A DNA stretch of 64,000 bases from Allobosea caraganae (GTDB lineage: Bacteria > Pseudomonadota > Alphaproteobacteria > Rhizobiales > Beijerinckiaceae). Position numbers and translations under genes: made by a program. Positions 29,603-37,273 of the stretch are shown here, in pieces. Location: positions 434,001-498,000 of the forward strand of contig NZ_QQTO01000019.1 in NCBI RefSeq assembly GCF_003351345.1, written 5' to 3'. The notes beneath the pieces are model-generated. The model saw nothing but the letters and a program-made list of their open reading frames with translations. It did no database searches and was not told the DNA's origin. Numbering within the stretch: the first letter of the stretch is position 1; the number at the start of each line of letters is the position of its first letter.

Positions 29603-29872
29603 ATGGTGTCAGAGGACTTCATCCGGCAACTCAAGGGCTACGGGCTGACAACGGCGACGATTCATTATCGCATGCCGGATCACCCCAGCGTCCTGCAGAC
29701 CTTCATCTGGCAGCAATATGATTTGGCGCCGCGCTTCCCGGTGCTGCACGATTTCCTCGACTTCTGGAAGCGCGAGCTCGACGGACCCTTGCACTCGGTC
29801 ATCGTCGCGCATGCGCGGCTGATCCGGCCGGCCGAGATCGTGAATGTGAACGGCGTGCTGACGCTGCATTGA
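29603..29872 (+). CDS. Usg-family small protein
   Basis: This 89-residue protein matches the rhizobial usg protein: MVSEDFIRQLKGYGLTTATIHYRMPDHPSVLQTFIWQQYDLAPRFP, then LDGPLHSVIVAHARLIRPAEI. Homologues often lie near tryptophan or aspartate-semialdehyde genes, but their function is unknown. The ATG at 29603 is chosen over 29597 because AGGAGG ends 6 nt before it. It stands alone here. Confidence 0.85.
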   Translation: MVSEDFIRQLKGYGLTTATIHYRMPDHPSVLQTFIWQQYDLAPRFPVLHDFLDFWKRELDGPLHSVIVAHARLIRPAEIVNVNGVLTLH

Positions 29873-29951
29873 GCGTCTGCGCCGTTCGGCCTTGTTGCAT
29901 CAAGCGGGCCCGTGCTAGGCCGCTGCTCCCGCCACGGCTCGGCCACGACGC

Positions 29952-30548
29952 TTGTCATCACCCCTTCGCACGTCCGGATTGCTGACGGCGCTCGCCGCCT
30001 TGCCCGGAGACCGGATTCTCGTGGGGACGATCGTCGCCGCGCTGAAGGACCGGGCCTATGCGCTGCTCGTCGTGCTGCTCGGCCTGCCGAACTGCCTGCC
30101 GATGCCGCCGCCGATCCCGCTGGTCTGCGGGCTGGTGCTGGCCTTCGTCGGCATGCAGATGCTGGCCGGCCGCGCCACGCCCTGGCTGCCGCAGAGGCTG
30201 CTGCAGAAGAGCATCGGCAAGCCCGAGCTGGCGAAGGCCGTGGGGCGCGCCCTGCCGCCGCTGGTCTGGCTGGAACGCTTCTCGCGGCCGCGGCTGACCA
30301 TGCTGGGCAGCCCCGTCGCGGTGCCGGTCCTCGGCCTTGTGATGCTCATCCTGGCGCTGGGGCTTATCGTCGCGGCGCCGTTCATCGGCCAGATTCCGCT
30401 CGGCCTTGCGGTTTGCCTCGTCGGCCTCGGGCTGGTCGAGCGCGACGGGCTGTTCATGATCGCCGGGGCGCTGGTCGGCGTCGTCGGGCTGCTGCTCAGC
30501 GCCGGCTTCGCCTATGCGATCGTCAGCGGCATCGCCGAGCTGTTCTGA
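29952..30548 (+). CDS. exoD: ExoD-like exopolysaccharide synthesis protein
   Basis: This 198-residue inner-membrane protein is of the ExoD family: SGLLTALAALPGDRILVGTIVAALKDRAYALLVVLLGLPNCLPMPPPIPLV, followed by WLPQRLLQKSIGK and three to four hydrophobic segments. ExoD is linked to exopolysaccharide production and alkaline tolerance in rhizobia; its biochemical role is not known. The best start seems to be TTG at 29952, since no ATG precedes the conserved region. Confidence 0.82.
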   Translation: MSSPLRTSGLLTALAALPGDRILVGTIVAALKDRAYALLVVLLGLPNCLPMPPPIPLVCGLVLAFVGMQMLAGRATPWLPQRLLQKSIGKPELAKAVGRALPPLVWLERFSRPRLTMLGSPVAVPVLGLVMLILALGLIVAAPFIGQIPLGLAVCLVGLGLVERDGLFMIAGALVGVVGLLLSAGFAYAIVSGIAELF

Positions 30549-30660
30549 GACTTCCACTGGCGAGCTCCGAAGCTTTCGCGAGCCGTCAGCTCCCTCCTGC
30601 CATCAGGTGACGCCGGCCGGGCGGATCATGCTCTCAGAAGCAGGGAGGGATCGCGCAGCC

Positions 30661-31491
30661 ATGTCGGACCTCGCAGTCGAGCCTCTCCTGAGCACCCGGA
30701 CCGTCACGGTCAACAACGTCACCTGCTGCGGCGCATGCCGGCAGAAGGGCGTCGAGGAATGCTCGCACGCCACGCATCTGGTCTTTCCCTATCGCGGCGT
30801 CTTCGTGCGCCATCTCGGCCGCAGCGACGTGGTGGCCGAGGCCAACCAGGTGCTGTTCTTCAACGAGGCGGAGGGCTACCGGATCAGCCATCCCGTCACT
30901 GGGGGCGATGCCTGCCTGTCCCTGACGCTCGGCGAGCCGCTGCTGCGCGAACTGGCGCCGAAGGAGCAGCTGCGCGAGGGTGGCAAGGCGGCGTTCCACC
31001 GGCCGCGCCGGCGCATCGACCCGCGCGCGCAGGCGCTGGTCGCGCTGCTCCGGCACAGCCTGAGCCGCAAGGTCGCCGAGCCGCTGGAGGCTGAGACCCT
31101 GGCGCTGACGCTGGTGCGGCGCGCGCTGGGCGAGCGGACCTCGCATGCCGCCGGCGCGAGCCAGGGCCGGCAGAAGCTCGTCGACCGCGCCAAGCTGGCG
31201 CTGGCCTCGGACCCGGCCCGGCGCTGGACCCTGGCCGAGATCGCGGCGGAGGTCGGCGTTTCGCCGGTCTACCTGACGCAGGTGTTCCAGCAGGTCGAGG
31301 CGATGCCGCTCTACCGCTATCAGCTGCGCCTCAGGCTGGCCCGCGCGCTCGACCTGCTCGGCCACTATGACGACCTCACCAGCCTGGGGCTTGATCTGGG
31401 CTTCTCCAGCCACAGCCATTTCAGCTCCGCCTTCCGGCAGGTCTACAGCCGCACGCCGGCCGAGTTCCAGCGCGCCATCCAGCGACGCTGA
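30661..31491 (+). CDS. AraC-family transcriptional regulator
   Basis: This 276-residue regulator has the C-terminal double helix-turn-helix: WTLAEIAAEVGVSPVYLTQVFQQVEAMPLYRYQLRLRLARALDLL and LGLDLGFSSHSHFSSAFRQVYSRTPAEFQ. The N-terminal sensing domain begins with a Cys-rich patch, TCCGACRQKGVEECSH, which could bind metal or sense redox state. The ATG at 30661 is used, with GGGAGGG upstream; ATG at 30628 is the alternative. The next gene is also Cys-rich, so a metal-response pair is possible, but this is a guess. Confidence 0.87.
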   Translation: MSDLAVEPLLSTRTVTVNNVTCCGACRQKGVEECSHATHLVFPYRGVFVRHLGRSDVVAEANQVLFFNEAEGYRISHPVTGGDACLSLTLGEPLLRELAPKEQLREGGKAAFHRPRRRIDPRAQALVALLRHSLSRKVAEPLEAETLALTLVRRALGERTSHAAGASQGRQKLVDRAKLALASDPARRWTLAEIAAEVGVSPVYLTQVFQQVEAMPLYRYQLRLRLARALDLLGHYDDLTSLGLDLGFSSHSHFSSAFRQVYSRTPAEFQRAIQRR

Positions 31492-31553
31492 GCGGAAGCA
31501 GATCGCTAAAGAATCTGACAGCGGCGGGGCCGCGAAAGGGCTTTTCTCTCCCT

Positions 31554-31567
31554 ACCCGATATCGGGT
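31554..31567. promoter_or_regulatory. 14-bp perfect palindrome before the Cys-rich gene
   Basis: ACCCGATATCGGGT is a perfect palindrome 18 bp upstream of the small Cys-rich ORF, just before its AAGGAG ribosome-binding site. It may be a repressor or activator site, perhaps for the adjacent AraC protein. Confidence 0.4.
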
Positions 31568-31585
31568 CCACAAGGAGATCGAGCC

Positions 31586-31741
31586 ATGACCGAGAAAACC
31601 TGTGCTGCCTGCGATTGCGAGCTCGGGGCCGAGCCCATCAGCGTCGACCTCGGCGGCAAGGCCGTGGAGGTGTGCTGCGAGGAGTGCGCCGAGCAGTTGA
31701 GGGAGGCGCACGCCGCCGCGAAAGATGGCAAGGAGGACTGA
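31586..31741 (+). CDS. Small Cys-rich (metal-binding-like) protein
   Basis: This 51-residue protein has two CxxC knuckles: Cys6/Cys9 (with Cys11) and Cys30/Cys31/Cys34 in EVCCEECAEQL. The arrangement resembles TRASH or YHS-like metal-binding modules. A good ribosome-binding site AAGGAG precedes the ATG. It is followed after 3 bp by the DUF1127 gene, so the two form a unit. The function is unknown; metal storage or sensing is the natural guess. Confidence 0.75.
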   Translation: MTEKTCAACDCELGAEPISVDLGGKAVEVCCEECAEQLREAHAAAKDGKED

Positions 31742-31744
31742 ACG

Positions 31745-32080
31745 ATGACCTGTTCCGATCACGCCACAAGCCTGGCGCCGGCGCCAGTGCGTCTATCCGC
31801 AGCCCCGGCACACGCCCTGGGAGAACTGCTCTCACGGCTCCTGGCCGGGGTCGGGGCCTTCGTCATGGCGCGCCGCAACCGGCGCGCCATCGCCGAACTG
31901 GCCGAGTGCGAGGACCGCATGCTCAGGGATATCGGCCTCAACCGCTCCATCGTGGATGGCGTGCTCGAAGTCGGCTTCGGCAGGGATCCCTCAGCGGTGC
32001 TCGAGCGCCCGTCGCCGTCCTATGCCGCATGCGAGGTCGAGCGTGCCAAGCAGATCTCGTGGATGCGGATCCACGGCTAG
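31745..32080 (+). CDS. DUF1127 domain protein
   Basis: This 111-residue protein carries the short DUF1127 motif RNRRAIAELAECEDRMLRDIGLNRSIVDG at about residues 44-72, flanked by low-complexity ends. In alphaproteobacteria, DUF1127 (YjiS-like) proteins are small Arg-rich regulators linked to RNA turnover and phosphate or carbon responses. This copy is longer than the usual 45-75 residues. Confidence 0.85.
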   Translation: MTCSDHATSLAPAPVRLSAAPAHALGELLSRLLAGVGAFVMARRNRRAIAELAECEDRMLRDIGLNRSIVDGVLEVGFGRDPSAVLERPSPSYAACEVERAKQISWMRIHG

Positions 32081-32131
32081 ATCGCCGTGCGTCCTACCGG
32101 ACGCAAAGTGGCGATCCAGGCTTTTGTTATT

Positions 32132-32177
32132 GCACCGGATCGTTCCGAAAACCGGATTCCACTTTTCGGTCTGGTGC
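32132..32177. repeat. Rhizobiales-type palindromic element (copy 1)
   Basis: A stem-loop has arms GCACCGGATCG/CTGGTGC and CCGAAAA/TTTTCGG around a CCGGATTCCAC loop. The core CGAAAACCGG(A/T)TTCCAC is shared with the element at 54651-54693, which identifies a dispersed family. It lies between the DUF1127 gene and the convergent GGDEF/EAL gene. Confidence 0.75.
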
Positions 32178-32192
32178 TCTGGCGCGTCTGGC

Positions 32193-34409
32193 TCAGGCCG
32201 CGAGATTGGCGGCGAAGGGCGCGTCAAGTTCGAGCAGCCGGTCGATCTCCTCGGCCGGGACGCCCTTCGAGAACAGGAAGCCCTGCAGCTCGTGGCAGCC
32301 GATCGCCTGGAGGAAGCGGTGCTGCTCGGCGGTTTCGACGCCCTCGGCGCAGACGCGCAGGCCGAGCGCCCGGCCGAGATGCACGACGGAATGGACGAGG
32401 ATCGCCGATTCCCCGGTCGTCTCCATGTATTCCAGGAAAGAGCGGTCGATCTTGATCTTGTCGAAGGCGAAGCGGCGCAAATAGATCAGGCTGGAATAGC
32501 CGATGCCGAAATCGTCGAGCGCCAGGCCGATGCCATGGGCGCGCAGCTCCATCAGCGCGTTCTCGGCCGCGTCGGCATCCTCGACGACGACGCCTTCGGT
32601 CAGCTCCAGCTCGAGCCTGGTCGGATCGAAGCCGGTCTCCTCGACGATGCGGATGACGTCGCCGACGAAGTCCTTGTGGCGGAACTGCACCGGCGAGATG
32701 TTGACCGCCAGCCGCAAGCCCTCCCAGCGCTTGGCCTCGAGGCAGGCGCGGCGCAGCACCCAGTCGCTCAGCGGCACGATCAGCCCGCGCTCCTCGGCGA
32801 TGCTGATGAATTCCGAGGGCGGCACCATGCCGTGGACCGGGTGGGGCCAGCGCACCAGCGCCTCGACCCCGACGATGGTGCCGCCATCGACCGAGACCTG
32901 CGGCTGGTAGTGCAGCACGAGCTCGTCCCGGGCGATGGCGTTGCGCAGGTCCTCCTCGACCATGCGCTTCAGCTGCAAGGAGCGGTTCATCCGCGCCTCG
33001 AAGAAGGAGAAGCGGTTCCGCCCCTCGTTCTTCGACTGGTAGAGCGCGGTGTCGGCGAGCTTGAGCAGGGTCTCGCGGTCGGTGCCGTCCTGCGGCGCGA
33101 GCGCGATGCCGATCGAGCAGCCGATGATCGTGTCGATGCCCATGACCGAGAAGGGGCGGGTCAGCGCCTCCAGGATGCGCTCGCCCAAGGCCGCGCAGCC
33201 GCCGACATCGTGCAGGTTGGTCTGGATGATGCCGAACTCGTCGCCGCCGAGCCGCGCCACGGTGTCGCCGACGCGCATCATGCCGGAGAGGCGCTCGGCG
33301 ACCTGGCGGATCAGCTCGTCGCCGGCCGTGTGGCCATAGGTGTCGTTGACGGCCTTGAAACGGTCGAGGTCGAGCAGCAGCACCGCGAGCCCGTTACCGT
33401 GGCGGTTGAGCTGCGCGAGCTCCTGGTCGAGCCTGAGGTCGAAGGTGCGGCGGTTCGGCAGCAGCGACAATTCGTCATGGGCGGCGAGGCGCTGGATCTG
33501 GTGCTCGCGCAGGCCGATCTCCCTGGCGGCACCGCGCAGGCGCTGGATCACATAGGCGAAGATCGCCACGACCAGCAGGCCCACGACGACCAGCGCCCAG
33601 GCGAACTGCTCGATGATGGCGTTGCCCGGGCGGCTCGGCGTCCAGGTCAGCCAGGCTGCGACGCTGCCGTCCGGCGCGGCGACGTCGCGGCGCATCATCG
33701 GGTCGACGGGCATCCGGCTGGTGATCGCGAGGCCGGCGATGCGGTAGCGCCGCGCCATGTCGGAGAGCAGGCCGGGCGTGACGCGGTTATAGCCGACGAG
33801 GACGATCGGGCGGGCCAGGCCGGCCTCCTCGACATTCGGCCGCAGCGGCAGTTCGGTGACCGTGACCGCCAGCGTCTCCTGGCCGTCGAAGACCATCTCG
33901 GCCTGGACGTCCTGCGGCGGCGCGGCGTCTTCGGTGCCGGCGGCGCGCACGGCGGCGGGGCCGGGGACCCTGCTGCTGAAATGCTTGAGCCCGTCATAGC
34001 CGGCCTGTCCGGCCGGGCGACCGCCTTCGAGCCCGGCGAGCACGCGGCCCGACGGCGTCACCAGATAGGCGCCGTCGAAGGTGAGGAAGCGGTAGCTGAG
34101 CCGGGTGAAGATGCCCTGGAGCGCCTCTGTCGATCCGCCCATGGCGATCGCGGCCTGCAACTCGCCGCTCGAGGCCAGGCTGTCGAAGCGCAGGCGGCGC
34201 AGGCGCGTCTGGCTTTCGAACGCGGCCTCCAGGCGGTCGCGCTGGCGCTCGTTCTCGGTCTGGTTGGCGTCGTGCGTGATCGCGATCATCGCCGCGACGG
34301 CGGCGATCACCACCAGCAGAAAGGCGCAGCCAAGCGTCGCCACGGTGCTGGTGAGCATACGCGCCGAGGAATCCGCGTTGGTCATCTTCGCGACAGTAGG
34401 CGAATGCAT
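32193..34409 (-). CDS. Membrane-bound GGDEF/EAL cyclic-di-GMP protein with extracytoplasmic sensor
   Basis: This roughly 738-residue protein has two membrane segments (about residues 25-45 and 270-290) enclosing a periplasmic domain that resembles CHASE4. Next come a GGDEF domain with intact LGGDEF and an EAL domain with VGVEALVRW, the NISPVQF region and DDFGIGYSSL. Both catalytic motifs look complete, so it could make and degrade cyclic-di-GMP. The start is uncertain: ATG at 34409, ATG at 34385 or GTG at 34439; none has a strong ribosome-binding site. The nearby bcsS and exoD genes fit a link to surface polysaccharide, but they are not in one operon. Confidence 0.87.
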   Translation of the reverse strand: MHSPTVAKMTNADSSARMLTSTVATLGCAFLLVVIAAVAAMIAITHDANQTENERQRDRLEAAFESQTRLRRLRFDSLASSGELQAAIAMGGSTEALQGIFTRLSYRFLTFDGAYLVTPSGRVLAGLEGGRPAGQAGYDGLKHFSSRVPGPAAVRAAGTEDAAPPQDVQAEMVFDGQETLAVTVTELPLRPNVEEAGLARPIVLVGYNRVTPGLLSDMARRYRIAGLAITSRMPVDPMMRRDVAAPDGSVAAWLTWTPSRPGNAIIEQFAWALVVVGLLVVAIFAYVIQRLRGAAREIGLREHQIQRLAAHDELSLLPNRRTFDLRLDQELAQLNRHGNGLAVLLLDLDRFKAVNDTYGHTAGDELIRQVAERLSGMMRVGDTVARLGGDEFGIIQTNLHDVGGCAALGERILEALTRPFSVMGIDTIIGCSIGIALAPQDGTDRETLLKLADTALYQSKNEGRNRFSFFEARMNRSLQLKRMVEEDLRNAIARDELVLHYQPQVSVDGGTIVGVEALVRWPHPVHGMVPPSEFISIAEERGLIVPLSDWVLRRACLEAKRWEGLRLAVNISPVQFRHKDFVGDVIRIVEETGFDPTRLELELTEGVVVEDADAAENALMELRAHGIGLALDDFGIGYSSLIYLRRFAFDKIKIDRSFLEYMETTGESAILVHSVVHLGRALGLRVCAEGVETAEQHRFLQAIGCHELQGFLFSKGVPAEEIDRLLELDAPFAANLAA

Positions 34410-34494
34410 CAGCCGTCTCAGAAGCGTCGGGACGGCCACTCTCGCAAGGGAATGTTGATATCCCGTTTCCAGACAACGGCGTAGTTCGAGAATC

Positions 34495-35244
34495 TCAACC
34501 TGTGGTCGGCCCGTAGGGCGGGCGCGGGATGGCGGTGTGGGCGGCGCGCAGGGCGGCCGACCAGCGCTCGCGCAGATCGTGGAAATAAGGCTCGCCGGCC
34601 TCGATCCGGCGGTTCAGCTCGGGCTCGTCGGCGTCGCGGCGCATGACGATGAAGTCGATCGGCAGGCCGACGCCGAGATTCGAGCGCATGGTCGAATCCA
34701 TCGAGATCAGGCCGACCTTGAGCGCGTCGTAGAGATGGGTGCGGAAGGTCACGGCGCGGTCGAGGATCGGCTTGCCGTATTTGTGCTCGCCGATCTGGAG
34801 GAAGGGCGCGTCCATGCCGCATTCGATGAAGTTGCCGGCGCCGTAGACCATGAAGAGCCGCATCGGCTGGCCCTTGATCTGGCCGCCGAACAGCATGGAG
34901 ATGTCGAACTTCACGCCGGCTTCGCTGAGCGCCTCGCCATCCATCTCGCGCACGGCCCGCACCGCCCGCCCGACGAGCTGGGCGGCGCGGAACATCGAGG
35001 TGACGCCGATCAGCGTATCGAGCTCGCCGGTCTCGGGGTTGTGCACGCCTTCGTGCAGCAGGCTCACCACCGACTGGGTGACGGAGAGGTTGCCCGCCGT
35101 CGCCAGGGCGAAGGTGCGCTCGCCCGGCCAGGAGAAGACGTGCAGCTTGCGGAAGGTCGAGATGTCGTCGAGCCCGGCATTGGTCCGGGTGTCGGCGATC
35201 ATCACCAGCCCATCCTGCACGAGAAGTCCGGCGCAATAGGTCAC
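34495..35244 (-). CDS. Anbu-type proteasome-like peptidase
   Basis: This 249-residue protein of the Ntn-hydrolase proteasome superfamily has MTYCAGLLVQDGLVMIADTRTNAGLDDISTFRKLHVF, which is characteristic of Anbu (ancestral beta subunit). The mature enzyme would begin at Thr2. Anbu forms a helical or ring assembly whose substrates are poorly known. The three upstream genes (transglutaminase-like, alpha-E, circularly permuted ATP-grasp) are its standard companions, so the cluster is complete. Confidence 0.9.
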   Translation of the reverse strand: MTYCAGLLVQDGLVMIADTRTNAGLDDISTFRKLHVFSWPGERTFALATAGNLSVTQSVVSLLHEGVHNPETGELDTLIGVTSMFRAAQLVGRAVRAVREMDGEALSEAGVKFDISMLFGGQIKGQPMRLFMVYGAGNFIECGMDAPFLQIGEHKYGKPILDRAVTFRTHLYDALKVGLISMDSTMRSNLGVGLPIDFIVMRRDADEPELNRRIEAGEPYFHDLRERWSAALRAAHTAIPRPPYGPTTG

Positions 35245-35362
35245 GGGCTTTCAATCCTTCTTATTCGTCGGCCGGGCGTTTGCGTGCGCCGATACGAGAC
35301 TGCCTCGCTGCTAGCAGCCGATTGCGACAGTCGCAATCACGCCGGGCGGCGCCGTCCCGCGC

Positions 35363-36190
35363 TCATTGATTGGTCTGCTGGCTTCCGGCCACGCGGGCGG
35401 TGACGCTGACGGCGAGGTTCTCGCCGCTGCCGCCCTTGCGGGCGCCACGCACCGGCGCGGCATCGGCGAAGTCGAGCCCGGCGGCGATGCGGACATGGGT
35501 GTCGGTCGGGCACTGGCCATTGGCGCAATCGAAGCCGATCCAGCCGTAATCGTCGAGATGGACCTCGGCCCAGGCATGGGCGCCCTCGGCCAGCGGCAAG
35601 GCGTCGGAGGCGGCGACGTAGCCGGAGACGTAGCGGGCGGGCAGGCCGAGCTGGCGGGCGCAGGTCATGAAGACATGGGCGAGGTCCTGCGGGATGCCCT
35701 CGCGCGCCGTGAAGGCCGCAGCCGCGCCGATGCCGGTGCGCTTGCCGGAGCGGTCGCAGCTCATCTCGTCATGGAGCGCCTCGGTCAGCGCATGCATCTT
35801 GGCGAGCGGCGCGCCATCGGCCTGCGTCGCCTTCACCGCGAAGTCGCGCAAAGCCTCGTCGGGGGTGGTCAGCAAGGTGTCGCGGCGGAACACGTCCGGC
35901 GGCACGCGCTCCAGCGCGCCGCGCACCGCGCCGGCGAGGTCGATCGTCTCGACCACGCCATCGACCCGGATCGACAGGCCGGAGATCGAGCCATCGGCGG
36001 AGAAGGTATGGACGATGTTGCCGTAGGGGTCCTGGCCGGCGCGCAGGCGGCCGTCGATATTGGGCTCGATGCGCCAGGACATGACGTGCTGGCCGTCATG
36101 GTCGCGCGGCGTCAGGCGCAGGATCTGCGTGAGCTGCCGCACCGGCTCGTCATAGGCGTAGGTGATCGAGTGGGAGATCTTGATCCGCAT
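35363..36190 (-). CDS. Transglutaminase-like protein of the Anbu cluster (nucleophile Cys apparently replaced)
   Basis: This 275-residue protein has the bacterial transglutaminase-like layout: an N-terminal beta domain (ISHSITYAYDEPVRQLTQILRLTPRDHDGQ), then the papain-like core. The His and Asp of the triad are present at His205 (EGAHAWAEVH) and Asp221 (GWIGFDCANG). The nucleophile position, normally G-V-C-Q-D, reads GIPQDLAH with Pro167 in place of Cys. A Cys ten residues later (Cys177) is in a different part of the helix. It may be a pseudoenzyme or scaffold. It is cotranscribed with Anbu, alpha-E and ATP-grasp genes. Confidence 0.85.
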   Translation of the reverse strand: MRIKISHSITYAYDEPVRQLTQILRLTPRDHDGQHVMSWRIEPNIDGRLRAGQDPYGNIVHTFSADGSISGLSIRVDGVVETIDLAGAVRGALERVPPDVFRRDTLLTTPDEALRDFAVKATQADGAPLAKMHALTEALHDEMSCDRSGKRTGIGAAAAFTAREGIPQDLAHVFMTCARQLGLPARYVSGYVAASDALPLAEGAHAWAEVHLDDYGWIGFDCANGQCPTDTHVRIAAGLDFADAAPVRGARKGGSGENLAVSVTARVAGSQQTNQ

Positions 36191-36265
36191 GGCGCTCGCG
36201 AGAAGGCGGGTCTTTCTGTGGTTGTTCTAGCGTCCGGCGGCCGCTTGCGCGAGCCCACCTGACGC

Positions 36266-37207
36266 TCACTGCAGATATTGCTCGGAGATGGTGTGGCCGA
36301 GCCGGTTGTTCTCGGTGATGAAGTCCTCGATGAACTCGTGCAGGCCGCGCTGGAAGACCGAGTCGATATGGGTGTTCGACATGTTGGCGAGCGTCTTGCG
36401 CGCCTGGCGCTGGGCCGGGCCCTGCCGGCCATAGGCGTCGCCGAGCGCGTCGAGGAAACGCGAGATGTTCTCGTAGCAGCTCGCCAGCGAGCGCGGCATG
36501 CGCCGGTTCAGGATCAGCAGGTCGGCGATCAGCAGCGGCTTCACCGCCTGGCGGTAGACCCAGTGATAGGCGGTGAGCGCCGAGACCTCGCGCAGCATCG
36601 TGGTCCATTGGAAATAGTCGAGCGAGCCGCCGACCTGCTCGTTCTCCGGCAGCAGGACGTGGTACTTCACGTCGAGGATGCGCGCCGTGTTGTCGGCGCG
36701 CTCGAGATACATGCCGAGCCGCGAGAACCAGTAGCCGTCGTCGCGCAGCATGGTGCGGTAGGCCGAGCCGTCGAAGACCAGCGAGACGTTCTTCACCCAG
36801 TCGAGGAAGCGGGCGAACTCCTCGCGGTCCATGCGCTTCTTCTCGAAGCGCTGCAGTTCGAGCCAGGCGCTGTTGAGCGCGTCCCACATCTCCGAGGTCA
36901 GCGCGGTGCGCACGGCGCGCGCATTCGAGCGCGCCAGCGCGAAGCAGTTGCGGATCGAGGAGGGGTTGTCCGGGTTGAAGGTCAGGAAGTCGCAGACATT
37001 GCGCTCGTTGGCCTCGCCATAGGCCTTGGCGAAGGTGTCCTCGCAGCCGGCGGTCGCGACCGCGCTCTGCCATTCCGTGCCGGCGCCGCCATAGGAGGAG
37101 GGCAGGTTGGTCAGGCGCGTCGTGGCGTCGAGGATGCGGGCGAGGTACTCGGCCCGCTCCACATAGCGGGAAACCCAATAGAGGCTGTCGGCTGTGCGCG
37201 AGAGCAT
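36266..37207 (-). CDS. Alpha-E domain protein
   Basis: This 313-residue all-helical protein begins MLSRTADSLYWVSRYVERAEYLARILDAT, the signature opening of the alpha-E family. These proteins pair with circularly permuted ATP-grasp enzymes and transglutaminase-like proteins, and are suspected to take part in making or attaching a small peptide-like modification. The enzyme activity is undefined. It lies 66 bp after the ATP-grasp gene and 75 bp before the transglutaminase-like gene. Confidence 0.9.
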   Translation of the reverse strand: MLSRTADSLYWVSRYVERAEYLARILDATTRLTNLPSSYGGAGTEWQSAVATAGCEDTFAKAYGEANERNVCDFLTFNPDNPSSIRNCFALARSNARAVRTALTSEMWDALNSAWLELQRFEKKRMDREEFARFLDWVKNVSLVFDGSAYRTMLRDDGYWFSRLGMYLERADNTARILDVKYHVLLPENEQVGGSLDYFQWTTMLREVSALTAYHWVYRQAVKPLLIADLLILNRRMPRSLASCYENISRFLDALGDAYGRQGPAQRQARKTLANMSNTHIDSVFQRGLHEFIEDFITENNRLGHTISEQYLQ

Positions 37208-37273
37208 GGTCAGGTCAGGCCTTTTCGCAGCGTGCGGGGGCGTTGTTCTTGTGGGCCATTCCGGAGCTCGCCG

